A stretch of DNA of 51,999 bases, from positions 1-51,999 of the forward strand of contig JAHACW010000009.1 of assembly GCA_018375675.1 (NCBI GenBank), in the 5' to 3' direction. The position numbers and the translations under genes are program-made. Position 1 is the stretch's first letter; each line of letters starts with the position of its first letter. The DNA is from Actinomyces sp. GTDB taxonomy: Bacteria; Actinomycetota; Actinomycetes; Actinomycetales; Actinomycetaceae. Shown in pieces: positions 7,855-16,946 of the stretch. The notes under the pieces were generated by a model. It did no database searches and had not been told where the DNA came from. It saw nothing but the letters and a program-made list of their open reading frames with translations.

Positions 7855-7895
7855 GCTACGTGTTCGAGCGTAGCACTATTGGGTGGATTTGTGAA
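7855..7895 (-). promoter_or_regulatory. Promoter and candidate operator of the phosphocholine operon
   Basis: On the minus strand TTCACA (7895-7890), a 17-bp spacer and TACGCT (7872-7867) match a sigma-70-type promoter about 47 bp upstream of the licCA start. An inverted repeat GCTACG-N8-CGTAGC (7855-7874) covers the -10 box and the predicted transcription start, so a dimer bound there would block initiation. The winged-helix domain of the first gene product is an obvious candidate ligand of this site, but that link is inference. Confidence 0.55.
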
Positions 7896-7914
7896 CGATT
7901 TGAATGTGAAGTGT

Positions 7915-9468
7915 CTATCGACGAGGCCCGGGCGCCTTTTCGGGGGAGCGTTGCCACAGGAAAACGGCTAGGCCGATCGCGACGGCGCCGGCGAGAGCAC
8001 CGAGGATCCACACGGCCATCGGGCCGATCGGAGCCGTGGGCCACCACCACTCGTTGCCCGCGCTCAGGTTTCGCGTCGCCAGGTCGATGGGGTAGCCGTG
8101 CTGCGTACGCCCGAACGTGTAGCGCTCGATGACGAGGTAGAGGGCACGGGCGTTGGTGAGCGCCCACAGCGCCGCCACGAGGCCCGTAGCCACGCGACCC
8201 GCAATGCTGGTGGGGAGGCGGAACGCCTCGCTGCCCACATGCCGCCCCTCATTGTCCGCGCGGGCGGGGGAGGGAGCCAGGAGCATGAGCATGAAGACCG
8301 CGAAGAGCGGCAGCATGTAGCGCGGCTGGTAGGTGAGGACGTTGTTGAAGTGTCCGCGCAGGCCAATCACCACGGGAACGCCCGTGATCGCGCCGGCCAC
8401 CGTGATCGCGGACAGGGCCTTGCGCCAGGAGAGCGAGCGCAGCGACCAACACAGGACGGCGACGACCACGATGGAGGCGCCGTAGGAGACGGTGCCCTGG
8501 TAGGACACGTCGTTCCACCCCGGCCCGAGCAGGTGCCCGACGAAGCCGCGCAGGTAGTTGGGCAGCGAGGACACGTTGAGCCACGCGATGTGCTTGAGTG
8601 AGTATTCCGCCAGCTCGTTGCCCGACCCCAGGTGCGAGGCCGCCACGTTCGTGCGGGCCATGACCCAGATGCCCACGACGGAGGCGACGCACGCGAGGAC
8701 CGCCTCGGGAACGATGCGCCTGCTGAGTGGCACCGCGAAGGCCAGGGCGACCGTGACGACGAAGAGGAAGAAAGCGCTGTCGCCGCGAGATGTGCACGCC
8801 AAGACCGCGCCGGCCAGCGCGCAGGCAATCAGGCCCACCCGGCGCGGCCCCACCGACCGGGTGGCAGCCAGCAGGCCGGCGGCAAAAGCAAACGTGCCCG
8901 TCATCGCCCACGACGACGGGTTCATGCCGGCGACGAAATAGAAGCCCATCGGCAGCCACGCGACCGTTACAGAAACGCTGATCGCGCGCCTTAACCCCGA
9001 ATCCGCCAGGGCGATGATCGCGCCGATCAGGCCGATCGCGAGCAGCGTGTTCACGGTGCGCAGCGCGAGGACGGCGTGGCTCGTCGAGCGCTGCACGAAG
9101 AGGTGGGCGAACTGGTAGTAACCCCAGGGGTAGTTGCCGTCGTCCCAACGCAGTGTCGGCGCCAGCTCCTCGTCCGAGGCGTTGAGGGCGCACAGAGCGG
9201 AATTATCGTGGTCGAAGGCGTAGCAGGTGACGTACTCCTTGGCCAGCGACTGCGGCACCATGACGGCCTTCTCGCCGTCCTTGGTGGAAATCTGGCAGCC
9301 AGTCTTATCCACCGGCGGAGGACACCACATGGCCCCCACGTGGAAGTCCTCGTCCGGAGAGGAACCGACCGGGGACGCCACGACCCACGCCAGCGAGGCC
9401 GCAATCACCGCGACGACGAGGATCAGCGCCGCGACGAGCGTGCGGCGCTGCGGGGCTGATGCGGGCAT
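7915..9468 (-). CDS. DUF2142 polytopic membrane protein, copy 1 (517 aa)
   Basis: Large membrane protein of the DUF2142 family, which is found in polysaccharide loci and resembles GT-C lipid-phosphosugar glycosyltransferases in topology; activity is unproven. One N-terminal helix is followed by an extracytoplasmic segment with SSPDEDFHVGAMWCPPP and paired cysteines, then about ten helices. SPDE/SPDD after the first helix is the region where GT-C enzymes keep catalytic acids. The ATG at 9468 has GGAGG 7 nt upstream; the frame extends further but is low-complexity. It follows a GT4 gene by 28 bp. A paralogue of exactly the same chosen length lies at 23425-24978, sharing the WCP-x-P, GYYQF/GFYQF, NPSSWA and SRGD blocks. 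Confidence 0.82.
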   Translation of the reverse strand: MPASAPQRRTLVAALILVVAVIAASLAWVVASPVGSSPDEDFHVGAMWCPPPVDKTGCQISTKDGEKAVMVPQSLAKEYVTCYAFDHDNSALCALNASDEELAPTLRWDDGNYPWGYYQFAHLFVQRSTSHAVLALRTVNTLLAIGLIGAIIALADSGLRRAISVSVTVAWLPMGFYFVAGMNPSSWAMTGTFAFAAGLLAATRSVGPRRVGLIACALAGAVLACTSRGDSAFFLFVVTVALAFAVPLSRRIVPEAVLACVASVVGIWVMARTNVAASHLGSGNELAEYSLKHIAWLNVSSLPNYLRGFVGHLLGPGWNDVSYQGTVSYGASIVVVAVLCWSLRSLSWRKALSAITVAGAITGVPVVIGLRGHFNNVLTYQPRYMLPLFAVFMLMLLAPSPARADNEGRHVGSEAFRLPTSIAGRVATGLVAALWALTNARALYLVIERYTFGRTQHGYPIDLATRNLSAGNEWWWPTAPIGPMAVWILGALAGAVAIGLAVFLWQRSPEKAPGPRR

Positions 9469-9496
9469 GCGGCGGCCTCCTTCGGGCGCGGTTGGC

Positions 9497-10660
9497 TTAG
9501 GAACGGGCGGCGGCTCGGAATGCCTCGATGTGGACGGAAGCGGCGCGGGCCCACGTGAACTCGTCGGCGCGCGGAATCGCAGCAGCACCGAGGGCCTCGC
9601 GGCGCGCGGGGTCGTCCAGCAGCTCCGTCAGGGCCGAGGCGATCGAGTCGGGGTCAATGTCGCAGTAGGCGACGGCGTCGCCGCCGACCTCCGGCAGAGA
9701 AGTCAGACGGGTCGTCAGCGTCGCGGCGCCGCAGCTCATCGCCTCCAGGACCGGCAGGCCGAAGCCCTCCGCGATCGAGGGGTAGGCCAGGATGACGCAG
9801 CCCGAGAGGAAACCGGGCAGGTCCTCGAGGGGCAGGTAGCCGGGGCGCAGGACCGTCAGGTGCTCGGGCACCGAGGCCAGGGCCGGGTCGATGTCCTCGT
9901 CCCACCCCTTGCCGCCCGCCAGCACGAGGGCCGGGGGATTCGGGCGGTCCGAGACTGCCTTGACCCAGCCGCGCACCAGGTTCGGCACGTTCTTGCGGGG
10001 TTCCAGCGTGCCTAGGAAGCCGATGTAGTCGCGGCCCTCCAGGCCCAGCGAGGCCTTGACGCGCTCGCGCTCGGTGTCCGAGACCGGGTGGAAGATCGAG
10101 CGATCCACGCCGTGGTAGGCCACGTAAAACTGCGAGGGATCGCCCCCCGCGTACTTGATGGTCTCGTCGCGCGTGGCCAGCGAGGGAACCACGAGGGCGT
10201 CCGCGCGGCGAATCGCGCGGCGAATCGCCGCCGTGAAGAAGCGCTGCTTGAGACGCGAGTGAGCCTGCGGGTGCGAGAAGAACGTCGCGTCGTGCAGGGT
10301 GATGACGACGGGCACGCCCGGGAACTGCGGGGACGTGTAGTGCGGGGAGTGTAGGACGTCGGGACGGACCTTGCGGATGAGCTTGGGGAGGCCCGTCTGC
10401 TCCCACGCCATGCGCGCGGGACGGGACTCGAAACGCTGCGAAATCGGGATGATGCGGGCCGAGGGCAGGCGCGTCGCGAAGTGCTCGGCGTCGCGCTCCT
10501 GGACCGCCATCGTCAGGTCCACGCCCTGCTCGACCAGCTCCGGCACCAGGTCATCCACGTAGCGGCCGACGCCGCCCAGGTCTGCGGGGATCGCGGTCCC
10601 GTCCATCAGGACGCGGATCGGATGCGAGTGAGAAACGGAGTAGGCCACGATCATCCCCAT
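9497..10660 (-). CDS. Glycosyltransferase family 4 protein (387 aa)
   Basis: GT4 enzyme of the mannosyl/rhamnosyltransferase type. The acceptor domain has LGGVGRYVDDLVPEL and the HDATFF strand. The donor domain has FLGTLEPRKNVPNLVRGW (a characteristic block of this subgroup) and the E-x7-E motif in EGFGLPVLEAMSCG. The length is normal. The start is uncertain: ATG at 10660 or 10654, or a GTG at 10648 with GGGGA ahead. It forms an operon with the downstream DUF2142 gene and is divergent from another GT4 gene, with which it shares the LEPRKN-type motif, so the two may be distant duplicates. Confidence 0.88.
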   Translation of the reverse strand: MGMIVAYSVSHSHPIRVLMDGTAIPADLGGVGRYVDDLVPELVEQGVDLTMAVQERDAEHFATRLPSARIIPISQRFESRPARMAWEQTGLPKLIRKVRPDVLHSPHYTSPQFPGVPVVITLHDATFFSHPQAHSRLKQRFFTAAIRRAIRRADALVVPSLATRDETIKYAGGDPSQFYVAYHGVDRSIFHPVSDTERERVKASLGLEGRDYIGFLGTLEPRKNVPNLVRGWVKAVSDRPNPPALVLAGGKGWDEDIDPALASVPEHLTVLRPGYLPLEDLPGFLSGCVILAYPSIAEGFGLPVLEAMSCGAATLTTRLTSLPEVGGDAVAYCDIDPDSIASALTELLDDPARREALGAAAIPRADEFTWARAASVHIEAFRAAARS

Positions 10661-10760
10661 TGGGTCGGGAGCAACAACTATTCCCCTTATCGTATGCCAT
10701 TTTGCGGCTGCTCAATACTTTTGTTCCCGCCCCCGCGCGCCCGTGAACTACCCTGGATGT
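10661..10760. promoter_or_regulatory. Divergent promoter region between two GT4 genes
   Basis: An AT-richer gap between divergent genes. On the plus strand TACCCT (10749-10754) lies 6 nt before the ATG at 10761, the spacing expected for a leaderless transcript, and no Shine-Dalgarno is present. On the minus strand a TACGAT box preceded by TTGAGC is a weak candidate, with a short 15-bp spacer. No gene is seen here. Confidence 0.4.
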
Positions 10761-11876
10761 ATGAGCGTCAACGTTGGAATGGTCGTCGAGCAAATGTGGC
10801 AGCCGGTGCCCGGAGGGTCTGGCCGGTACATCGTCGAGGTCGCAGCCCGCCTGGCAGACCAGGGCGTGCGTGCGATTGGCATCGCCGCGCGGCGCGGCGC
10901 GGGCGAGCCCACGCCGAGCGAGGTGGGCCTGACCATCCCCGTGCTCAACTCGGCGCTGCCTCGCCGCGCCCTGTACGCCGCATGGGACCGACTGGGAACC
11001 CCCAGCGTCGATCGGATGCTCGGCGTCGGATCGGGCGGGGGAGCGGATGTAGTGCACGCGACCACCTGGGCGATCCCGCCGACCTCGCGCCCCCTGGCCG
11101 TCACCGTCCACGACGTCGCCTTCCTGCGCGACCCCGACCACTTCACGGCCCACGGATCCGCCTATTTCCACCGTGCCCTCGAAATCACCAGGAAGTGCGC
11201 CGACGCGATCATCGTGCCCTCGCAGGCCACCGCCGATGACTGCATCGACGCGGGTCTGGATGCCTCGCGCATCACCGTCATCCCGCACGGCCTGAGCCAC
11301 ACGCCGGTCACCGATGCGCAGGTGGAGGAGTTCCGCGCCCGCCACGGCCTGGCACGTCCCTACATCCTGTGGGTCGGTACCCGCGAGCCCCGCAAGAACC
11401 TGCCCACCCTGCTCGCGGCATACGAGCAGATGCGTGGCACCGACCTCGACCTCGTCCTCGTCGGCCCCGCCGGATGGGGAACCGATCCGACCGACGCACC
11501 GCTGCCGCCCGAGCGAGTCCACGTCCTCGGACGCCTGGACGACACCGACCTGGCCTGCGCGTACGCGGGCGCCCGCGTCTTCACCTTCCCCTCGATCTGG
11601 GAGGGCTTCGGGCTGCCCGTCCTCGAGGCCATGGCGCACGGAACGCCCGTCGTGACCAGCGCGGACACCTGCATGGCGGAGATTACAGGCACCGACGCCG
11701 GTCTCCTCGTGCCGGCCACCGACGCCTCGGCCCTGGCCGAAGCCCTCGAGGCCGCCGCCGGAAGCGAGCATGACCGCCTCGCCGCCGCCGGTATCGAGCG
11801 TGCCCGCGACTACACGTGGGAGGCCTCCGCCGCCGCTCACGCCGCCATCTACGCGTCCCTGGCGGGTGCGCGATGA
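10761..11876 (+). CDS. Glycosyltransferase family 4 protein (371 aa)
   Basis: GT4 enzyme with the acceptor-side loop PGGSGRYIVEVAARL, the HDVAF strand, the donor-side block WVGTREPRKNLPTLLAAY and the E-x7-E motif EGFGLPVLEAM. The ATG at 10761 is preferred to a GTG 18 nt upstream because it directly aligns with the start of GT4 domains and fits a leaderless start. Its stop overlaps the start of the following GT2 gene (ATGA), so both act in the same assembly step. Donor and acceptor are unknown; a role in building the surface glycan exported by Wzm/Wzt is inferred from the neighbours. Confidence 0.88.
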   Translation: MSVNVGMVVEQMWQPVPGGSGRYIVEVAARLADQGVRAIGIAARRGAGEPTPSEVGLTIPVLNSALPRRALYAAWDRLGTPSVDRMLGVGSGGGADVVHATTWAIPPTSRPLAVTVHDVAFLRDPDHFTAHGSAYFHRALEITRKCADAIIVPSQATADDCIDAGLDASRITVIPHGLSHTPVTDAQVEEFRARHGLARPYILWVGTREPRKNLPTLLAAYEQMRGTDLDLVLVGPAGWGTDPTDAPLPPERVHVLGRLDDTDLACAYAGARVFTFPSIWEGFGLPVLEAMAHGTPVVTSADTCMAEITGTDAGLLVPATDASALAEALEAAAGSEHDRLAAAGIERARDYTWEASAAAHAAIYASLAGAR

Positions 11877-12859
11877 GGGCGCGCAGCTGCAGGGTCATCC
11901 TCGTCAACTGGAAGAACGCGCCGCTCACCCTGCGCGCCGCCTACTCGATCGCCCCGCAGATGGGACAGGGGGACCACCTCGTCATCGTCGACAACGGATC
12001 CGACGACGACTCGCTGGCCGTCCTGCGCGAGGGCCTCGAGGAGCTGCGCGGCGCCGCCGATCCCGCGCGCGTGTCCCTCGTGAACGCAGGGACGAACGAC
12101 GGATTCGGCGCTGGAGTCATGGCAGGAGCGGCCGGCCTGAGCGAAGATGCCGTCGTCCTGCTCAACAACGACGCGACCGTGCGCGACGGATTCCTCGATG
12201 CGCTCCTGGAGCCCCTGGGCGAGACCGTGGGCGCCACGACCGCGCTCATCCTCCTGACTGGCACCTGGCGCCCCTCCACCCCCTCCGACACGGAGTTCCT
12301 CGTCGCCCGCGACGGCAGCCGCTGGACGCGTGTCGCCGATGATGAGAGCGGCGGCCAGGTCCTCATCAACTCCACCGGCAACGAGGTCGATACCGCCGGC
12401 AACGGCTACGACCGCTCCTGGCTGGACCCCGCCGACTCGCCGCTGCCCGCCCCCGAGGTCTTTGGCCTGTGCGGCGGCGCCTGCGCGATCGACTCCGATG
12501 CGTGGCGAGCCGTCGGGGGAGTGCGCACCGACCTGTTCATGTACTACGAGGACACCGACCTGTCCTACAAGCTGCGCGAGGCCGGGTACGAGGTGCGCTT
12601 TGTCGCAGGGGCTGTCGTCGACCACGAGCACGCCGCCTCCTCGGGCACATCCTCGCCCATGTTCCTGCGGGTCAACGCCCGCAACCGCATCATCGTCGCC
12701 GCCCAGCACGCCCCCTGGGGCGTCGTCGCGCGCGCCATCGCGCGCTCGGTTGCGCGCGCCCTGCGCTCGGGCGGACGGGGGCCGGTCGCCCGCGGAGTCC
12801 TCCAGGGGCTCCTCGCCCTGCCTCGCGCCCTGCGTCACCGCACCGCCTCGCGTTCCTAG
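11873..12859 (+). CDS. Glycosyltransferase family 2 protein (328 aa)
   Basis: GT-A fold glycosyltransferase. The nucleotide-binding strand VILVNWKN, the VDNGSDDDS block and the metal-binding region LLNNDATV (N-N-D, as in rhamnosyl- and galactofuranosyltransferases of GT2) are all near the N-terminus. The acceptor region holds the MYYEDTDLSYKLREAGYEV block, which is the catalytic ED-x-D-L motif of this group. The C-terminal 60 residues are basic. Translationally coupled to the preceding GT4. The first codon was set by the ATGA overlap, dropping 19 out-of-family residues. The following 100 bp have no gene. Confidence 0.88.
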   Translation: MRARSCRVILVNWKNAPLTLRAAYSIAPQMGQGDHLVIVDNGSDDDSLAVLREGLEELRGAADPARVSLVNAGTNDGFGAGVMAGAAGLSEDAVVLLNNDATVRDGFLDALLEPLGETVGATTALILLTGTWRPSTPSDTEFLVARDGSRWTRVADDESGGQVLINSTGNEVDTAGNGYDRSWLDPADSPLPAPEVFGLCGGACAIDSDAWRAVGGVRTDLFMYYEDTDLSYKLREAGYEVRFVAGAVVDHEHAASSGTSSPMFLRVNARNRIIVAAQHAPWGVVARAIARSVARALRSGGRGPVARGVLQGLLALPRALRHRTASRS

Positions 12860-12946
12860 CGCCATCGACCCGGAAACGAGGCCGGGGCCGGTGGGTGCGT
12901 CGCGGCACACAACGCGGGGCGGAGCTGCGTAGCGCCAACGCCTTGA

Positions 12947-12952
12947 TAGACT
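12947..12952 (+). promoter_or_regulatory. -10 box of a leaderless transcript
   Basis: TAGACT lies exactly 7 nt upstream of the ATG at 12960 and no Shine-Dalgarno is present, so transcription probably starts at or beside the start codon of the epimerase gene. No convincing -35 box is seen around 12924. The rest of 12860-12959 contains only a GC-rich stretch without a paired arm. Confidence 0.5.
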
Positions 12953-12959
12953 GGCTGAC

Positions 12960-13811
12960 ATGGTGAAGACTGTCCTCGTTACCGGAGCCGGCGGCTACAT
13001 TGGCCGCCACATTGTTCACGCCCTGCTGGAGCGCGGCCTCGACGTCAGTGTCGTCGACTTCCGCCTCGACGGTGTCGACGAGCGTGCGCGCCGCATCGAC
13101 ACCCAGATTTTCAGCGGCGACGCTGATATTTACGACCAGCTCGGACGCCCGGACGTGGTCCTGCACCTCGCGTGGCGCGACGGCTTCGTGCACAACTCGC
13201 CGGCCCACATCGAGGACCTGCCCGCCCACTACCACTTCATCGAGAACCTCCTCGAGGGCGGCTGCACCCACCTGGCCGTCATGGGTTCCATGCACGAGGT
13301 CGGCTACTGGGAAGGCGCCATCGACGAAAACTCCCCGTGCAACCCCGCCTCGTTGTACGGCATCTCCAAGAACGCGCTCCGACAGATCACGTCGCTGCTG
13401 ACCACCAAGCACGGCGCCACCATGCAGTGGCTGCGCGGCTACTACATCGTCGGCGACGACGCGCACGGCTCCTCGATCTTCTCCAAGCTCCTGGCCGCCG
13501 CCCAGGAAGGCAAGAAGACCTTCCCCTTCACCACGGGCAAGAACCTCTACGACTTCATCTCCATCCAGGGACTGGCCTACCAGATCGCCGCCGCCGTCTC
13601 CCAGGACGAGGTCAACGGCATCATCAATATCTGCAGCGGCGAGCCGATGAGCCTCGCCGACCGCGTCGAGGCCTACATCCGCGAGAACGACCTGGACATC
13701 ACCCTCGAGTACGGGGCATTCCCGGATCGTCCCTACGATTCGCCCGGCGTGTGGGGCGACGCCACGAAGATCCGCCAGATCCTGGCCGCCGTCGACGGCA
13801 CGGGGGAGTAA
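12960..13811 (+). CDS. NAD-dependent epimerase/dehydratase (283 aa)
   Basis: Extended short-chain dehydrogenase acting on an NDP-sugar. The Rossmann motif GAGGYIG is at residues 9-15, the serine in VMGSMHEVGY at 110, and the catalytic pair in YGISK (Tyr133, Lys137). At 283 residues it is shorter than UDP-galactose epimerase or RmlB and lacks the RmlB STDEVYG block, so its substrate is not clear; it may make a dedicated precursor for this glycan. First gene of a six-gene plus-strand operon ending at 20419. Confidence 0.85.
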   Translation: MVKTVLVTGAGGYIGRHIVHALLERGLDVSVVDFRLDGVDERARRIDTQIFSGDADIYDQLGRPDVVLHLAWRDGFVHNSPAHIEDLPAHYHFIENLLEGGCTHLAVMGSMHEVGYWEGAIDENSPCNPASLYGISKNALRQITSLLTTKHGATMQWLRGYYIVGDDAHGSSIFSKLLAAAQEGKKTFPFTTGKNLYDFISIQGLAYQIAAAVSQDEVNGIINICSGEPMSLADRVEAYIRENDLDITLEYGAFPDRPYDSPGVWGDATKIRQILAAVDGTGE

Positions 13812-13815
13812 AGCC

Positions 13816-15678
13816 GTGAAGCGCGCCGGTATTTTCCTGTTCTTCGATCCCCAGGGCCTCGTCGACGACTACATCGTGGAGTGCCTGACCTCGCTGCGCG
13901 AATACCTCGACGAGATCCTCGTCGTCTCCAACTCTGCCCTGGACGACACCGCTCGCGAGCGCCTCCTCAAGGGCGCCACCGAGGTCTTCGAGCGCGAAAA
14001 CACCGGCTTCGACGTGGGCGGCTACCGCGACGGTATCGCCCACTTCGGCTGGGAACGCCTCGGCCAGATCGACGAGCTGATCCTCTTCAACTACACCTTC
14101 TTCGCGCCCGTCAACCCGTGGAAGAACCTCTTCGACCGCGTGGATGCCGCCGGAGCAGTGGACTTCTGGGGCATCACCGAACACGATGAGGTGCGCCCCC
14201 ACCCCTTCCTGGCAGCCACCCGCATGCCGCGCCACATCCAGTCCCACTGGATCGCCGTACGCAACCCGCTGCTCAGCTCCCCGGACTTCCGCAAGTACTG
14301 GGACGAGATGCCCCCGATCCGCTCCTACAACGACTCGATCCAGTGGCACGAGTCCCGCTTCACGGAGTACTTCGGCAACCTCGGCTACACGCACGTCGTG
14401 GCATACCCGCGCGAGGACTACCCTTCGCGCAACCCCGTCTTCGACAACGCCTCGATGCTGCTCGCGGACGGCTGCCCGATCCTCAAGCGCCGCAACCTCT
14501 TCCACGACCCGCTCTACCTGGACCGCCACGCGATCATTGGCGCGGACATGCTGGAACTGGCGGAAAAGGCCGGCTACGACACCGACCTGATCCTCACGAA
14601 CCTCGCGCGCACCTCGCGTCCGCGTGACCTCGTGACCAACGCGGGCCTGACGACCGTCATCTCCCCGCGCGCCGACCAGGCCACCCTGGACGCCGCCGCC
14701 TCCCTGAAGGTCCTCGCGGTCGCACACATCTTCTACGCCGATATGGCTGATGAGATCCTCGACCGCCTGAGCGTCCTGCCGGAGGGCTACCACCTGGTGG
14801 CGACGACCTCGAACGAGGAGAACAAGGCCCTCATCGAGGCGCGCGCCCAGGAACGAGGCGTGGACGCCGACGTGCGCGTCGTGTCCTCCAACCGCGGCCG
14901 CGATATCGGCGCGTTCCTGGTGGACTGTGGCGACGTGCTGACCTCCGGCGAGTACGACATCGTCGTGAAGATCCACTCCAAGAAGTCCGTCCAGGACGAC
15001 TACAACGCCGCCCAGCTCTTCAAGGAGCACCTCTACGACAACCTGCTGGCCTCCTCCGATCACGTGGCCGGTATCCTCGCGGAGTTCGCGGCCCACCCGG
15101 GACTGGGCATGGCGATCGCGCCTATGCCGCACATGGGCTACCCGACGATGGGCCACGCGTGGTTCGCGAACCGCCAGCCCGCCCGCGACTTCGCCAAGAA
15201 GGTCGGCATCACCGTCCCCTTCGACGACCACCAGCCGCTGGCCCCCTACGGCTCCATGTTCATCGCGCGCCCGGAGGCCCTGTCCCTGCTGACCGGCGCC
15301 GGCCTCGTCCCCGAGGACTTCCCCGAAGAAGGCGGCTACAAGGACGGCTCCTTGGCGCACGTCATCGAGCGCCTCCTGTCCTACGCGGTCCTGTCGCGCG
15401 GCTACTACGTGCGTCCCGTCATGACCCCGAAGTGGGCGGGCGTGTACTACGGCTACCTGGAGTACAAGCTGGCGGCGACCTCCTCGATGATGCCAGCCTT
15501 CGCGATCGACCAGGTGCCCTTCCTCAAGGCGCGCATGGGCGCGGTCCCGAACCTGCTGGGCGCTGTCAAGACCAACATCATGGTGCGCACGCCCGGACTG
15601 GGGAACGCGCTCAAGCCGGCGTACCGCGCGGCCCGCGGAGTCGCGCACAAGATCCGATCCATGAAGGGTGAGCGATGA
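13816..15678 (+). CDS. Rhamnan synthesis F (RgpF-type) protein (620 aa)
   Basis: Matches the RgpF family, which acts in rhamnose-polymer biosynthesis in streptococci and in many polysaccharide loci. The N-terminal half has the family opening AGIFLFFDPQGLVDDYIV, LVVSNSAL and RENTGFDVGGYRDGI. The second half repeats the theme with SSNRGRDIGAFL and VKIHSKKS, then ends with a helical basic tail. Family members are thought to be glycosyltransferases adding side sugars. Length is within the family range. GTG start with GGGGGAG upstream, 4 nt after the epimerase stop; the stop overlaps the acyltransferase start. With rmlB present at 25864, a rhamnose-containing glycan is likely. Confidence 0.86.
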   Translation: MKRAGIFLFFDPQGLVDDYIVECLTSLREYLDEILVVSNSALDDTARERLLKGATEVFERENTGFDVGGYRDGIAHFGWERLGQIDELILFNYTFFAPVNPWKNLFDRVDAAGAVDFWGITEHDEVRPHPFLAATRMPRHIQSHWIAVRNPLLSSPDFRKYWDEMPPIRSYNDSIQWHESRFTEYFGNLGYTHVVAYPREDYPSRNPVFDNASMLLADGCPILKRRNLFHDPLYLDRHAIIGADMLELAEKAGYDTDLILTNLARTSRPRDLVTNAGLTTVISPRADQATLDAAASLKVLAVAHIFYADMADEILDRLSVLPEGYHLVATTSNEENKALIEARAQERGVDADVRVVSSNRGRDIGAFLVDCGDVLTSGEYDIVVKIHSKKSVQDDYNAAQLFKEHLYDNLLASSDHVAGILAEFAAHPGLGMAIAPMPHMGYPTMGHAWFANRQPARDFAKKVGITVPFDDHQPLAPYGSMFIARPEALSLLTGAGLVPEDFPEEGGYKDGSLAHVIERLLSYAVLSRGYYVRPVMTPKWAGVYYGYLEYKLAATSSMMPAFAIDQVPFLKARMGAVPNLLGAVKTNIMVRTPGLGNALKPAYRAARGVAHKIRSMKGER

Positions 15679-16946
15679 GCCTGGCCTCCACGATCCGGGC
15701 TGCGGCCCCTCACACGCCCCAGTCCGTCGCGCAGGCATTCAACTCCAGGTCCAACTCGATCGGGTTTTTGCGATGGCTGATGGCCTTCATGGTCATCTTC
15801 TCGCATGCCGGACCGATCGCCGGTTTCTACGGCGGCGAGGATCTGGGCGTGCAGATCTCCAAGGAGCAGTCCATCGGTGGCGTCGCCGTCGCGGGTTTCT
15901 TCTTTTTCTCGGGATTCCTGATCACGCGCTCGCGCATGGGCCGTGCGACGATCTGGCGCTACATGTGGCGCCGCGTCCTGCGTATTTTCCCCGCCTACTG
16001 GGCGGCCCTGCTCTTCACGGTCGGTATCCTCGCACCGATCGCCTACTGGCACACCTTCCATAACATTTCCGGCTATCTGCACCCGGCCACCGAGTCGCCG
16101 CTCACGTACTTCGTGAACAACATGTGGCTGAACCTGGGCCAGCGCAATATCGCCGGCATGGGCGAGAACCTGCCCTACTTCATCCTGCACGGCGCCCGCG
16201 ACTGGAACGGCTCGGCCTGGACGCTCATCTACGAGTTCAAGGCATACATCCTGGTGGCGATCCTCGGCCTTTTCGGGGCGCTCGCGAACCGCAAGGTAGG
16301 CGGCGCCTTCGCCCTCGTCCTCATCGCCCTCAACGCCCTGCAGTGGATGGGGGCGGGCCAGGTCGCCAACGTCAACTACCTGCTGCGCGACCCCTACATG
16401 CTGATGTTCATGGGCCCCTTCGCCTTCGGCATGCTCTTCACGCTCTACGGTGACAAGATCCCCATGGACTCGCGCCTGGCGTGGGGCGGGCTGATCTTCG
16501 GCGTGCTCTCCTACGCGTCGGGCGGCTGGAACATCGTCGGCCAGTACGGCTTCCTGTACTTCCTCATGTACCTGGCGATTCGCCTGCCTCTGCAGAACTG
16601 GGAGAAGCACGGCGACCTCTCCTACGGCATCTACATCTACGCATGGCCGATCATGGCGTTCGCCGCCTACTTCCATCTGCAGGATCGCGGCTGGATCGCC
16701 TACCACCTGACGGTCGTCGTGACCGTGCACATCCTGGCCTACCTGTCGTGGCACCTCATTGAGAAGCCCGCGATGGGCCAGAAGAACTACCTGCCCGGAT
16801 GGATGGATAAGCTCATCGAGCACTTCCGTCCCACGTACGAGGCCGTGGCCCGTCGCATCGTCACGCCGGCCCTGTCCTCAACCAGGATCGCGACGGTCAT
16901 GGAGGCTGAAGAGGCGGCCGCACGTACCGAGGAGGAGACCAAGTGA
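15675..16946 (+). CDS. Acyltransferase-3 family membrane protein (423 aa)
   Basis: Integral membrane O-acyltransferase that moves acetyl or similar groups onto extracytoplasmic sugars. The signature block at the first helices is FLRWLMAFMVIFSHAGP (the family R-x10-H) followed by FFFFSGFLITRS, then the basic YMWRRVLRIFPAYW. About ten hydrophobic segments follow. It overlaps both neighbours by 4 bp. The adjacent AlgX/AlgJ-like protein is probably its extracytoplasmic partner, as acyl-carrying membrane proteins are commonly paired with SGNH-fold proteins for final transfer. The glycan acceptor is inferred from the operon. Confidence 0.88.
   Translation: MSLASTIRAAAPHTPQSVAQAFNSRSNSIGFLRWLMAFMVIFSHAGPIAGFYGGEDLGVQISKEQSIGGVAVAGFFFFSGFLITRSRMGRATIWRYMWRRVLRIFPAYWAALLFTVGILAPIAYWHTFHNISGYLHPATESPLTYFVNNMWLNLGQRNIAGMGENLPYFILHGARDWNGSAWTLIYEFKAYILVAILGLFGALANRKVGGAFALVLIALNALQWMGAGQVANVNYLLRDPYMLMFMGPFAFGMLFTLYGDKIPMDSRLAWGGLIFGVLSYASGGWNIVGQYGFLYFLMYLAIRLPLQNWEKHGDLSYGIYIYAWPIMAFAAYFHLQDRGWIAYHLTVVVTVHILAYLSWHLIEKPAMGQKNYLPGWMDKLIEHFRPTYEAVARRIVTPALSSTRIATVMEAEEAAARTEEETK

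Noticed and set aside
6075..8132. 685-codon open frame antisense to the HTH-LicC-LicA gene
   Set aside because: Composition-driven shadow frame (Val/Ala/Arg/Asp rich) with no motif, while the opposite strand has clear catalytic motifs.
12873..12890. GAGGCCGGGGCCGG stretch resembling half of the terminator arms at 20440 and 22311
   Set aside because: No complementary second arm lies nearby, so a terminator cannot be supported.
13699..15738. 679-codon antisense frame over the RgpF-type gene
   Set aside because: Same shadow effect; no ribosome site and no recognisable domain.
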